The notes below the pieces were generated by a model that worked only from the letters and a program-made list of their open reading frames with translations, was not told where the DNA came from and searched no databases. Positions 16,230-24,959 of a stretch of 64,000 nt of DNA are shown one piece after another. Source of the stretch: Manganitrophus sp963718695 (GTDB lineage: Bacteria; Nitrospirota; Nitrospiria; SBBL01; Manganitrophaceae); NCBI GenBank assembly GCA_963718695.1, contig OY970371.1, positions 186,001 through 250,000 of the forward strand, in the 5' to 3' direction. Every line of letters begins with the position of its first letter. The stretch's first letter is position 1. The translations under genes were made by a program, and so were the position numbers.

Positions 16230-16682
16230 ATGTCCAGGTCTGAACATTCGAATTGCGGTTTCTGCAAGATCATCCGGGGAGAGGTCCCAAACCACGCCGT
16301 TTTTGAGGACGAGACCTCTTTCGCCTTCCTCGACCATCGGCCCCTCTTTGAAGGGCATCTGCTCCTTGCGCCCAAGGTCCATTATCCGACGCTGGTCGAT
16401 CTTCCGACCGCTCTGATCGGGTCGCTCTTCTGCAGCGCGCAGCTGCTGGCCCGTGCGGTGGAGGAGGGGATGACGGCCGAGGGGAGCTTCATTGCGATCA
16501 ACAATCGTGTCAGCCAGAGTGTCCCGCATCTTCACATCCATGTGATTCCCCGGCGAAAAGGGGATGGCCTGAAAGGGTTCTTTTGGCCGCGCCACGCCTA
16601 CAAGAACAACGATGAGATCGCCCAGGTCCAGCAAACCCTCCGGGCGGCGATCGACCGAATCCGATCGGCGGGCGCGGTCTAG
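16230..16682 (+). CDS. HIT family protein (histidine triad nucleotide-binding)
   Basis: 150 residues with CGFCKIIRGEVPNHAVFED at the start and the histidine triad HLHIHVIPRRKGDG near residue 95-105. The two N-terminal Cys residues resemble the zinc site of bacterial HIT hydrolases. HIT proteins hydrolyse AMP-lysine, AMP-NH2 or dinucleoside polyphosphates by way of the middle His of the triad. The gene stands alone, with 219 bp upstream that hold the palindromic repeat, and 72 bp before the helicase gene. Confidence 0.88.
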   Translation: MSRSEHSNCGFCKIIRGEVPNHAVFEDETSFAFLDHRPLFEGHLLLAPKVHYPTLVDLPTALIGSLFCSAQLLARAVEEGMTAEGSFIAINNRVSQSVPHLHIHVIPRRKGDGLKGFFWPRHAYKNNDEIAQVQQTLRAAIDRIRSAGAV

Positions 16683-16754
16683 TCCGAGCGAGCATCGGAT
16701 TTTTCGTCCCTCATTTTCATTGACTTCCTCGGCCGCTTTCTTTACATTTTCCTG

Positions 16755-19701
16755 ATGGAACCCACCTCTCTTCTCGGATCGGAAGCCGGCACCCGTCCTC
16801 TTTCTCCAAAGCAGCAGGAGGCGGTGGAGCATGGCGAAGGGCCCCTCTTGATCATCGCCGGGGCGGGGACGGGAAAGACGCTTGTTATCACCCGCCGGAT
16901 CGCCCACCTCATCTCGACCAAAAAAGCGAAGCCGCATGAAATTCTTGGCGCTCACCTTCACCGAGAAGGCGGCGAAAGAGATGGAGGAGCGGGTCGATCT
17001 GCTGGTTCCCTACGGCTATACCGGCATCACGATCTCGACTTTCCATGCTTTCGGCGATCGGATCTTGCGGGAGCATGGGCTGCGGCTGGGGCTGACCCCC
17101 GACTTTCGGGTGTTGTCCCGTCCGGAGCAGGTGATCTTTTTCAGAAAGCACCTCTTCTCGCTCCCCCTCAAGACCTTTCGTCCCCTCGGCAACCCGACCA
17201 AACATATCGAAGCGCTCCTCTCCCTTTTCTCGCGCGCCAAGGATGAAGATGTCGGCCCCGAGACCTATCTTGCCTATGCCGACCGGCGGCTGACGAAGGC
17301 CCTCGCCACCCCCGAAGATCCGAGCCTCTTGGAAGAAGCGGCCTTTGAGAAGGAGCTGGCCGAGACCTACCGGCGTTATCAAGATCTTCTGATGGAGGAA
17401 GGACGCATCGATTTCGGCGACCAGGTCTCGATGGCGCTGCGGCTTCTGCGGGAACATCCGACCGTTCTTAAAAAAGTCCAGTCGCAGTTCCGGTATATCC
17501 TGGTCGATGAATTTCAAGATACGAACTTCGCCCAGTTCCAGCTGGTTCGCCTCCTCTCCGAGAGCCACCACAACATCACCGTCGTCGGCGATGACGATCA
17601 GAGCATCTACAAGTTCAGGGGGGCGGCGATCTCGAACATCCTCGGTTTCGGAAAGATGTATCACGACGCGAAGCGGGTGGTCCTGACCGAGAATTACCGC
17701 TCGGTCCAGCCGATCCTCGACGTTTCTTATCGCCTCATCCAGCAGAACAACCCCGACCGTCTGGAGGTTCAGGAGAAGATCGACAAGCGCCTGATCTCGC
17801 AGGTCGAAGAGCCCGCGCCGTCGCTTCTGGAGCCGCCGGTGGTCCATCTCCATTATGACACCCTTTCGTCCGAGGCCGATGCGGTGGCGCGGATCATCGC
17901 CGAGGAGCACGAAGCCGGCCTCGACTTGGGTGATGTTGCGATCCTCGTCCGGGGGAATGCCGACGCCGATTCGTTTCTCCGGGCGCTGAACGTCCGCGGG
18001 ATTCCCTATCGGTTCACCGGCAACCGGGGTCTCTACTCGCGGCCGGAAGTCCGGCTGCTGATCGCCTTCATGCGGGCGGTCGCCGACTTCCACGACAGCA
18101 GCAGCCTCTACTATCTCGCGACTTCGGAGCTTTACCGCTTGCCGGATGAAATCCTCGCCCGATGCAATGCGTTGGCGCGCCGGAAGAACCAGAGTCTCTA
18201 TGACGTTTTTAAGACGATTGAATCCGTGGGCATCCTCGTCTCGCCGGAGGCGGCGGCGACCCTCGAGAAGTTGCTGGCCGATTTACAGGCCTCGCTCCAG
18301 CGGGCGCGGGAGGTCGATGCCGGGGTGGTCCTCTATGAATTCATCCGCCGCAGCGGCCTGCTGGAGCAGTATGCCGAGCGGATGACGACGGCGCAGGAGG
18401 TGAAGATCCAGAACGTCGCCCGTTTCTTCGAAGAGATTCGCCGCTTCCAGCAATTGACCCCGACCGCGGCGCTGCATGACGTGGTCGCCTATCTCGATCT
18501 TCTGATCAAGGCCGGGGAAGATCCCCCCGCCGCCGAGGCCGATGTCGATGCGTCGGCCGTCTCGGTCCTGACGATCCACAAGTCGAAGGGGCTGGAGTTC
18601 GACACCGTCTTCATGGTCGGTCTGGTCGACGGGAAGTTCCCGAGCCGGGAGCGGAGCGAGCGGATCGAGCTGCCGGTGGAGTTAATCCAGGAAGTGCTCC
18701 CGCAGGGGGATTTCCACATCCAGGAAGAGCGGCGACTCTTCTATGTCGGGATGACCCGCGCACGGCGGCGGCTTTATCTGACCAGCGCCCGCGACATCGG
18801 CGGGGTGCGCGAGCGGAAGGTGAGCCCCTTCGTGCTGGAGGCGCTGAACCTGCCGATCCAGGCGGTTCCCACGACCAAGGCGTCGGCCCTGGAGGCGATC
18901 GCCCGGCATGGGGCCGTGGAGCAGCCCGATCTGTTCACCCGCCGCGCTCCGGCCTCGGATGAGCCGCTTTATCTGACGCATTATCAGATCGATGATTATT
19001 CCACCTGCCCGCTGAAATACAAATACACGCATATTCTCCGCGTGCCGATCTATCAGCATCATGCCGTCCTCTACGGCAATGCGATGCACCAGGCGGTGGC
19101 GGTGTACCTCTCGGCGAAGATGACCGATCAAACCATTCCATTCGAGGAAATCCTCGTCGTGTTCAACCGGGCCTGGCGGAGCGAGGGGTTCTTAAGCCGC
19201 CAGCATGAGGAGCAACGGCTTGCCGCCGGCCGCGCGGCGCTCCGGCGGTTCTATGACGAGCAGGAGCGGGGCGGGCGGAAGCCGACCTACATCGAGAAAG
19301 AATTTTCGTTCACTTTTGAAGGGAACCGGATTGCAGGGCGGTGGGACCGGGTCGATGAGACCCCAGAAGGCGGGGTGATCATCGACTACAAAACCGCCGA
19401 GGTGCACGATCAGAAGACCGCCGATAAGAAAGCAAAAGAGAATCCGCAGCTCACGCTTTATGCCTGGTCGTACCGGGAGCGATTTGGGACATTGCCGGTG
19501 CGGGTGGAGCTGCACTTTCTCGATTCGGGGTTCGTCGGGACGGCGGTGCGGAAAGAGAAAGAGATTGAGAAGATGCAGGAGAAAGTCCGCGTGGTCGCGG
19601 AGGGAATTCGAAAGGAAGACTTCGAGGCCCGGCCGACCTACATTGCCTGCCAGTATTGCGCCTACCAGGATATTTGCCCGAACACCGCGGGCGCGGAGTA
19701 G
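16755..19701 (+). CDS. UvrD/Rep-type helicase fused to a Fe-S PD-(D/E)XK nuclease (1-base frameshift near 16947)
   Basis: Helicase motifs appear in order: motif I AGAGTGKT (16755 frame), then after the shift TFTEKAAKEMEERV (Ia), GDDDQSIYKFRGA (III), VLTENYRS (IV), LTIHKSKGLEFDTVF (V) and VGMTRARRRLYLT (VI). The last 250 residues form a RecB-type nuclease: TYIEKEFSF and GVIIDYKTAE (catalytic Asp and Lys), with one Cys before it (STCPLKYK) and CQYCAYQDICPN after it, the AddB/Cas4 pattern of four Cys for an iron-sulfur cluster. It resembles helicase-nucleases of double-strand-break repair. An extra G in CTTGGCG (about 16947) separates the first 64 codons from the body. The main body reads openly from an ATG at 16936. 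Confidence 0.88.
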
Positions 19702-19771
19702 GACGATGATAGGGTTTCTTCGATTGAGATTCTCTGGTCGATATCAACGCCTGAATATCCACTCCAAAATC

Positions 19772-20428
19772 ATGGAGAATATTAACTGGATTCGAATTAG
19801 AAGTTTTATTTTTATAATAATTTATCTGGGCCTGACAAGCTGTTCTACAAGTAAGATCAGGGTTATAAATAATTCTCTCGTTCATGAAAATTTTTATAAA
19901 ACCGCGGTCCTTGGTGAAAATTGGATGCGCTTTTTTAATATTGGTGATTATGATGTTAATTACGCACGATGTCCTGGTGAGCAGCGTATCGGCATTATCC
20001 ATACCAAATTTGCAAGCCAGTGGGATTTATCAGAGATGAAACCTCAGGACTATCCCAAGCGTATTTATCAGAATTCTTATTATCCGGGCTGGGAAAAAGG
20101 TTTCTTGTATAATGGAGGCAATTCTCCTATTTATGATCCGAACTTCAGAAGGATGGTAACTGATCCCATTATTTATAAAGAGAGAGAAGGTTTTGAACTT
20201 TTATACGAATCATCGCTTGAAGAATGGCGTAAGCTCTGCGGTGGTGATAGAGAGATGCCTATAACGGTTAAAATTTTGGATGTATTCTTCAGAGATAACG
20301 AATTCCATTTCTGGTGCATGAACTGCACAAGATTTCTGGTCTTTAGGTATATGAGTACTGAAGACCTATTTGAGGGCGGCTTAGAAGATTTCAGAACTCT
20401 TGTGGATCAATTCCATTGGTTAAATTGA
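19772..20428 (+). CDS. A+T-rich predicted lipoprotein, 218 residues
   Basis: The ATG at 19772 follows ATGGAG-like purines and starts a basic N-terminus with a hydrophobic core and lipobox LTSC (Cys at about 25). The open frame extends further upstream into the helicase gene but only as a shadow. No domain is recognised; the mature part is rich in Tyr, Trp, Asn and Asp with several Cys (LCGGD, WCMNC). The codons are visibly A+T-rich, unlike the G+C-rich genes on both sides, which points to recent acquisition. It sits at the left edge of a foreign patch that also holds a broken dehydrogenase fragment and a toxin-antitoxin pair. Confidence 0.6.
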   Translation: MENINWIRIRSFIFIIIYLGLTSCSTSKIRVINNSLVHENFYKTAVLGENWMRFFNIGDYDVNYARCPGEQRIGIIHTKFASQWDLSEMKPQDYPKRIYQNSYYPGWEKGFLYNGGNSPIYDPNFRRMVTDPIIYKEREGFELLYESSLEEWRKLCGGDREMPITVKILDVFFRDNEFHFWCMNCTRFLVFRYMSTEDLFEGGLEDFRTLVDQFHWLN

Positions 20429-20570
20429 AGTAGGTTCCTATAGGAACTTTCAATGTTTCTGGCAAGTTGAGGTTTCCCTGCAGTCAGTCATGGGAACTCC
20501 TAGCTTCCGCTAAGTGCCAGATAAAAGTTGCAGCGTTTTAGGAACTGCTTAAAGCTGGAAGTTGTGCCTC

Positions 20571-20795
20571 TTAGGGCCGTAGCAACACCTTCATGTACCC
20601 CACCACCGCCGCTTTCCGAAATACTTCCTTTCCTTTCTTCAGCTCTTCAGCGGAAATACCTCTGTGATCAGCGAGCGAACATTAATCTTCTTCTGAGCGA
20701 GCGCCTCCAGCGCCGGTGCAAACGGCCCGCAGCGGGAGCCGACGACCGTCACTTCTATATAAACGATAATGGAGCGAAGTTGTGTGGCTTTACCT
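20571..20795 (-). pseudogene. Fragment of a second zinc alcohol dehydrogenase (C-terminal end)
   Basis: On the minus strand this reads EVTVVGSRCGPFAPALEALA and NVRSLITEVFPL, then after an 8-bp duplication (CTGAAGAG repeated) that shifts the frame, KGKEVFRKAAVVGYMKVLLRP and stop at 20571. It matches the last 65 residues of the intact dehydrogenase at 21538-22488 at about three quarters of positions, so it is a diverged relative, not a recent copy. The rest of the gene is missing, and its place is taken by the toxin-antitoxin operon, which starts only 43 bp away on the other strand. The interval 20429-20570 between the lipoprotein and this relic holds nothing recognisable. Confidence 0.75.
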
Positions 20796-20837
20796 TCTAT
20801 GATAAAGTAAGGTCTATCTGGCATGGGGAGGATTAAA

Positions 20838-21056
20838 ATGGCGTCTTTAAAATTATCGTCAAAGAATCAGATCGTGCTTCCGAAAGAAGCCCGCGAAGCA
20901 ATGCAGGTCAAGGGTGGCGATGAACTTCTTGTCATCGTGAAGGGAAGCATCACGCTCCTGATGCCCAAACCCAAGAAGTACACGGAGGCTCTGTCGGGAA
21001 AGGGGAAAGGAATTTATCCTAAAGATTATCTGAAGGAGGAGCGTCGCGCGTGGTGA
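20838..21056 (+). CDS. AbrB/MazE-type antitoxin (VapB-like)
   Basis: A 72-residue swapped-hairpin DNA-binding protein. It starts LKLSSKNQIVLPKEAREAMQ and continues with VKGGDELLVIVKGSITLLMP, the usual SpoVT-AbrB fold, followed by a C-terminal tail likely to bind the toxin. The ATG at 20838 lies about 6 nt after GGGGAGG; an ATG at 20823 adds five residues and removes the Shine-Dalgarno. It is translationally coupled to the PIN toxin by a 7-bp overlap. Such antitoxins bind their own promoter and block the toxin, so autoregulation is expected. Confidence 0.85.
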   Translation: MASLKLSSKNQIVLPKEAREAMQVKGGDELLVIVKGSITLLMPKPKKYTEALSGKGKGIYPKDYLKEERRAW

Positions 21057-21508
21057 GCCTCAAGGGGGTAGAGCGCTTCTTAAAAAAGCACAGGAAGATT
21101 GGCTTAGATTCCAATTCGCTGATCTATTTTATTGAAGCGCATCCCGAATACCATCGGATCACCGAACGACTTTTCCGATCCATCGAAGAAGGGAAAGTCA
21201 TCGGGATCTGTTCCGCACTCTCCCTCCTTGAGGTTCTGGTGCAGCCGTATCGCAGTAATAATGATGAATTAGTGAACCAGTTTTATGGTCTTCTTACGAC
21301 TTATCCCAACCTACTCTGGGTGGATCTTACAACTGAGATTGCCGATCTCGGAGCCCGTTTCAGGGCAAAATACGCCATCAAGACACCGGATGCTATTCTC
21401 TTGGCTACCGCCGTTATATCTGGAGCGACCGGCTTCATCGGAAACGACGCACAACTAAAACGCATTTCCGAACTCGATATCCTCACTCTATCGGCACCAG
21501 ACAGCTAA
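21050..21508 (+). CDS. PIN-domain toxin ribonuclease (VapC-like)
   Basis: 152 residues. The acidic residues of a PIN nuclease are in place: Asp in IGLDSNSLIYF, Glu in ALSLLEVLVQP, Asp in KTPDAILLATAV and the ND pair in GFIGNDAQLKR near the C-terminus. It starts at a GTG (21050 or 21053) after AAGGAGGA and overlaps the antitoxin stop. VapC toxins cleave tRNA or rRNA when freed from antitoxin. With the AbrB partner it forms a type II module, and its location next to a broken dehydrogenase copy suggests that it came in by recombination. Confidence 0.88.
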   Translation: MVSLKGVERFLKKHRKIGLDSNSLIYFIEAHPEYHRITERLFRSIEEGKVIGICSALSLLEVLVQPYRSNNDELVNQFYGLLTTYPNLLWVDLTTEIADLGARFRAKYAIKTPDAILLATAVISGATGFIGNDAQLKRISELDILTLSAPDS

Positions 21509-21537
21509 ATAGATTTTCACACTGAAGCGTGTCGATT

Positions 21538-22488
21538 CTAAGGCCGGAGCAACACCTTCAACGCCCCTCGCTCCGCCGCTTTCCGAAACCCCTCTTTCCC
21601 TTTCTTCAACGGGAACACCTCCGTAATCAACGAGCGAACATCGACCTTTTTCTGAGCAAGCGCTTCGAGCGCCGGCTCGAAGGGTCCGCAGCGGGAACCG
21701 ACCACGGTGACCTCGTCGATGACCACTTTCGCCAGATCCACTTTGGGGCGGCCGGCGCAGGTGGTCTTCAGGACGATGGTCCCTTGAGGGCGGACCCGTT
21801 GTTGGGCGAGGTCGAAGCCTTTGGGAGAGCCGGTGGCGTCAATCACGATGTTGGAGAGATGCTGGAGCGGGATGGTTTGGTCAGGGGAAAGAGATTGGAT
21901 GCCCCACTGCTCCAGGAGTTCTCTTCGTTCTGTGTGCCGTCCGACGGCGACCAACCGGCAGCGGTCCTTCAAAACTTGCGCGATCAAAAGGCCAAGCTTG
22001 CCGTCGCCGAGGAGGGTGACGCGCTCTTCGGGACGGATCGCAAGCTGCTCGGTGATTCGAAACGCGGCGGCGAGCGGTTCGGTGAAGACCGCTTCTTCGT
22101 CGGTGAGGTTTTCCGGAACAAGATGGAGATTCTGGATCGGCAACGAGAGCTGCTCGGCGAAGGTGCCGTCTCTTCCCAGGATGCCGAGGACGGTCCGTTG
22201 AGAGCAGTGGTTTCGCATCCCGCGAACGCAGAAGCAGCAGCCGCCGCAGGCGGCGTTGATTTCACCGACGACCCGCTTCCCGATCCAGGCCCGATCGGGG
22301 GCCGCTTCGACGACACCGACGAATTCGTGTCCCAGGATGCCGTGGAAACCCATGTAGCCCTTGGCGATTTCAAGATCGGTGCTACAAATTCCGGCGAGGG
22401 AGACGCGGATGCGGGCTTCATCGGGTATGGTGGGGAGCGGAAGATGCTTGCGGAGGGAGAGCGATTTCTTAAAAAAGAGGCCTTGCAT
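21538..22488 (-). CDS. Zinc-dependent alcohol dehydrogenase-like protein (MDR family)
   Basis: 316 residues. Catalytic zinc ligands are visible as GICSTD (Cys), GHEFVGVV (His-Glu) and the FTEPLAAA Glu. Four closely spaced Cys in ACGGCCFCVRGMRNHC give the structural zinc lobe. The nucleotide-binding part has VTLLGDGKLGLLIAQ. It ends KVLLRP-stop at 21538. The family oxidises alcohols or polyols, and the substrate is not clear. It is slightly short of the usual 340. A diverged fragment of the same C-terminus lies at 20571-20795 in the same orientation on the far side of the toxin-antitoxin operon. Confidence 0.85.
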   Translation of the reverse strand: MQGLFFKKSLSLRKHLPLPTIPDEARIRVSLAGICSTDLEIAKGYMGFHGILGHEFVGVVEAAPDRAWIGKRVVGEINAACGGCCFCVRGMRNHCSQRTVLGILGRDGTFAEQLSLPIQNLHLVPENLTDEEAVFTEPLAAAFRITEQLAIRPEERVTLLGDGKLGLLIAQVLKDRCRLVAVGRHTERRELLEQWGIQSLSPDQTIPLQHLSNIVIDATGSPKGFDLAQQRVRPQGTIVLKTTCAGRPKVDLAKVVIDEVTVVGSRCGPFEPALEALAQKKVDVRSLITEVFPLKKGKEGFRKAAERGALKVLLRP

Positions 22489-22498
22489 CGATCATCAT

Positions 22499-22570
22499 GT
22501 AGGGGCGTGATTCATCACGCCCTGATCCATCACTTATGGCAAACGACAGGGCGCAATGAACTGCGCCCCT
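22499..22570. repeat. GTAGGGGCG...CGCCCCTAC inverted repeat
   Basis: GTAGGGGCG (22499-22507) and CGCCCCTAC (22562-22570) frame two internal hairpins, GGGCGTGATTCATCACGCCC and GGGCGCAATGAACTGCGCCC. This double-hairpin layout is that of a dispersed REP-like element. A shorter relative lies at 51150-51179. Confidence 0.75.
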
Positions 22571-22574
22571 ACGA

Positions 22575-22892
22575 TTAGAGATAAAGCCCCTGGTAGGGGG
22601 GATTGCCTTTGTCCGGCTCGCCGGCGACTTTGATGGTACCGAAGCGCTGCTCGTAGCGCTGGATATTTTCTTGAAGGGCGGCTAAGAACCGTTTCGCGTG
22701 GGCGGGGCTGGTAATCACGCGCGATCGCACCTTCGCCTTCGGCGCTTGCGGCTGGATGTAGATGAAGTCCATGACGAACTCGGTCTCGCTGTGAGTTAAG
22801 AGGGCGAGGTTGGTATAGATTCCCTGAGAGGTGGCATCGTCAATTTCGACCTGGACTTGAACAGGGGGCTGCGATGGTTGTCCGTTCGACAT
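22575..22892 (-). CDS. DUF3467 domain protein
   Basis: 105 residues. The family pattern is clear: YTNLALLTHSETEFVMDFIY near residue 26 and RVITSPAHAKRFLAALQENI near residue 58. DUF3467 proteins are small cytoplasmic proteins of unknown function found widely in bacteria. It starts at the ATG at 22892, with AAAGGACG upstream on the minus strand, and lies downstream of RmuC in the same direction with a 116-bp gap. A REP-like repeat sits just beyond its stop. Confidence 0.85.
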   Translation of the reverse strand: MSNGQPSQPPVQVQVEIDDATSQGIYTNLALLTHSETEFVMDFIYIQPQAPKAKVRSRVITSPAHAKRFLAALQENIQRYEQRFGTIKVAGEPDKGNPPYQGLYL

Positions 22893-23008
22893 GAAAGCGT
22901 CCTTTCTATTTTATGTGGGGGCCCGTCCGGCAATTAAAAAGAAAGGTCCTCCGATGCCCCCACACCCCGCGGCTCGGACAGGCAGAGCCAGATCCTCGCC
23001 TTGATTTA

Positions 23009-24142
23009 TTAATCGAACAGGGCCGGGCGGGCCAGTTCTTCTTTGGGCAGGGTGACCTTCACTTTCGGTTCCGCGCTTTCATGGTCGATCGTGCCGAGCC
23101 GGTCGCCGAGCCGGTCGAGTTTCTTGGAGGCCTCTTCGTATTTGCCGCGCGTGTTCGAGAGATGTTTCCCGATGACATCGAAATCGTCTTTGAATTTAAG
23201 GAAGTCCCCCGAGAGCCGCTGCAAGCGCTGGTGGATCTCCTGCGCCGATTTCTCGATCCGCAGCCCGCGGAATCCGAGGACGATCGCCTGAAGATAAGCA
23301 TAGAACGAGTTGGGGGAGACGGGGATCACCCGCTTCGTGAGGGCATAGCTGCAAAGACTTTTCTCGTCTCCGAACGATTCGTCCTTGATGATCGTTTCGT
23401 AATAGACATTTTCGGCGGGGATATACATCAGCGCGAAGTCGTAGGTTCCTTCATCCGGGAGAATATATTTCGCGGCAATCGCGTCGATGTGTTTTTTTAC
23501 ATCGGTGAGAAATCGCTTCCGATGGCTCTTTTTCTCCTCGTCGACACTCGTTTCGATCATTTTCTTGAAGTTCTCGAGCGGAAATTTGGAATCGACCGAC
23601 ACCAGTCCCGGCCCCAGCATGATCACGGCATCGACCGCTTCGTTGCTCTTAAACCGAAACTGCAAGGTGAAGTGGGTCGGCGGGAGGACCTGGGCGAGGA
23701 GCTCGCCTAAAAAAAGCTCGCCAAGGCTGCCGCGCAGCTTGGGGGCGCGGAGGATCTCCTGAAGGGAGGAGATGTCTTTTCCGACCTCGTAAACCTGCTG
23801 GGTCGCTTTGGTCAATTCTCCCAGGTTTTGCTTCACTTCGCCGACGACGCGGGCGGCATTATCGAGGCGCGTGCCGATCTGGCCGGTGGCCGAGGTGAGC
23901 TGCTGATTGACCGATTGAAGCTGGGAATTGACCTGCGTGGTGATTTGGGAGAGCTGCTGTTGCACAACGCTGGTATTGGTGGCGAGCGCCTCCGAAAGCT
24001 GCTGGCGCAGCTGATCGACCTGCTGCTGCATCACAAGCATCCCGGCATCGGGCGCTTGGACCGGCGGCTTGAATGAGCGAACCAGGAGCACCAGAAGAAG
24101 GACGACCAAGACCGCAAGGAGAACAAAAATCCCCAGTTCCAT
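23009..24142 (-). CDS. rmuC: DNA recombination protein RmuC
   Basis: 377 residues. A single N-terminal membrane helix (IFVLLAVLVVLLLVLLV) is followed by a long coiled coil rich in Gln (about residues 40-120). The RmuC nuclease-like domain then runs to about residue 330, with GSLGELFLGELLAQVLPP, VSVDSKFPLENFKKMI, DFALMYIPAENVYYE and the nearby RVIPVSPNSFYAYL. RmuC limits recombination at inverted repeats and is thought to act on DNA at the membrane. The start at 24142 gives the membrane anchor directly. Confidence 0.93.
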   Translation of the reverse strand: MELGIFVLLAVLVVLLLVLLVRSFKPPVQAPDAGMLVMQQQVDQLRQQLSEALATNTSVVQQQLSQITTQVNSQLQSVNQQLTSATGQIGTRLDNAARVVGEVKQNLGELTKATQQVYEVGKDISSLQEILRAPKLRGSLGELFLGELLAQVLPPTHFTLQFRFKSNEAVDAVIMLGPGLVSVDSKFPLENFKKMIETSVDEEKKSHRKRFLTDVKKHIDAIAAKYILPDEGTYDFALMYIPAENVYYETIIKDESFGDEKSLCSYALTKRVIPVSPNSFYAYLQAIVLGFRGLRIEKSAQEIHQRLQRLSGDFLKFKDDFDVIGKHLSNTRGKYEEASKKLDRLGDRLGTIDHESAEPKVKVTLPKEELARPALFD

Positions 24143-24271
24143 AAAGAAGTGCTCCTGTTTGGTATCTGTTGATCATTACTACCGGAATCGAGGGGTGAAG
24201 TCAAACAGATTTTCAGAATTCAGGGAAGCGCGATGCGGTCAGGATTTAATGAAATCGGCATAAATCCAAAA

Positions 24272-24772
24272 TTATTTAAAGCCGATTTTTCGACTTGTAT
24301 TTTCCGGCGGGGCCATTAACTGCCGGATTGCTTCGAAGACCACCCGGAACTGCTCATCGTATTTTTGTTCGAGCTGATCCAGCTTTTGTACCAGATCTTT
24401 ATGAGTAGCGATCATTTCTCGCAGCTTGACGAATGTTCGCATAATCATGATGTTGACCTGAACCGCCTGTTTACTTCCGAGAACACTCGAGAGCATGGCG
24501 ACCCCTTGCTCGGTGAACGCGTAAGGGGGATACTTTGAATGTTCTCCCCTTTTTAAGGCGCCAATTTGGCGCCTTAAAAATCGGTACTCTTCTTGGGTCA
24601 ACTCAAACATGAAATCCTCGGGAAACCGATCAATGTTTCTCTTTACCTGTCTTTTTAGATGCTTTACTTCTACCTGATAAAGCTGAGCAAGATCGGCATC
24701 AAGCATGACTTTTTGATCCCTTATAAACAAGATCTTTTGCTCAATGACTTCAGTCGGAATGAGTGTTTCCAT
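24272..24772 (-). CDS. ORF6N domain protein
   Basis: 166 residues. Residues 10-95 match the ORF6N DNA-binding domain: ILFIRDQKVMLDADLAQLYQ, then LKRQVKRNIDRFPEDFMFEL and YAFTEQGVAMLSSVL. A C-terminal coiled coil follows (residues 125-155). ORF6N/KilA-N proteins are common in phage and mobile DNA and in bacterial chromosomes, and their targets are mostly unknown. It stands alone between RmuC and the phosphodiesterase without other phage genes, so it is best seen as a stray accessory gene. Confidence 0.85.
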   Translation of the reverse strand: METLIPTEVIEQKILFIRDQKVMLDADLAQLYQVEVKHLKRQVKRNIDRFPEDFMFELTQEEYRFLRRQIGALKRGEHSKYPPYAFTEQGVAMLSSVLGSKQAVQVNIMIMRTFVKLREMIATHKDLVQKLDQLEQKYDEQFRVVFEAIRQLMAPPENTSRKIGFK

Positions 24773-24959
24773 CGGAGTCCTCGCACGGTTGTGGCAAGTA
24801 AAGTGAGTGTATTGCGGGATACTTCAGGTTGGAATTGCAAGATGATAGGGAATTACCGAGAAAAAGTCAATTAGGAATGTACATCCATCTCACCCATTTT
24901 TTCCGGAGAGATTTAGCGGTTTCTTTACAACCCCAACCGCCTGTGTTACCTTTCCCCGC

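Noticed and set aside
16909..18093. Minus-strand open frame of 394 codons
   Set aside because: It is antisense to the helicase and lacks any domain.
21529..22578. Plus-strand open frame of 349 codons
   Set aside because: It lies exactly opposite the zinc dehydrogenase, whose zinc and NAD motifs are clear. The plus frame has no family pattern.
24272..24772. ORF6N gene as sign of a prophage
   Set aside because: No integrase, capsid, terminase or lysis gene is near. It is a single accessory gene.
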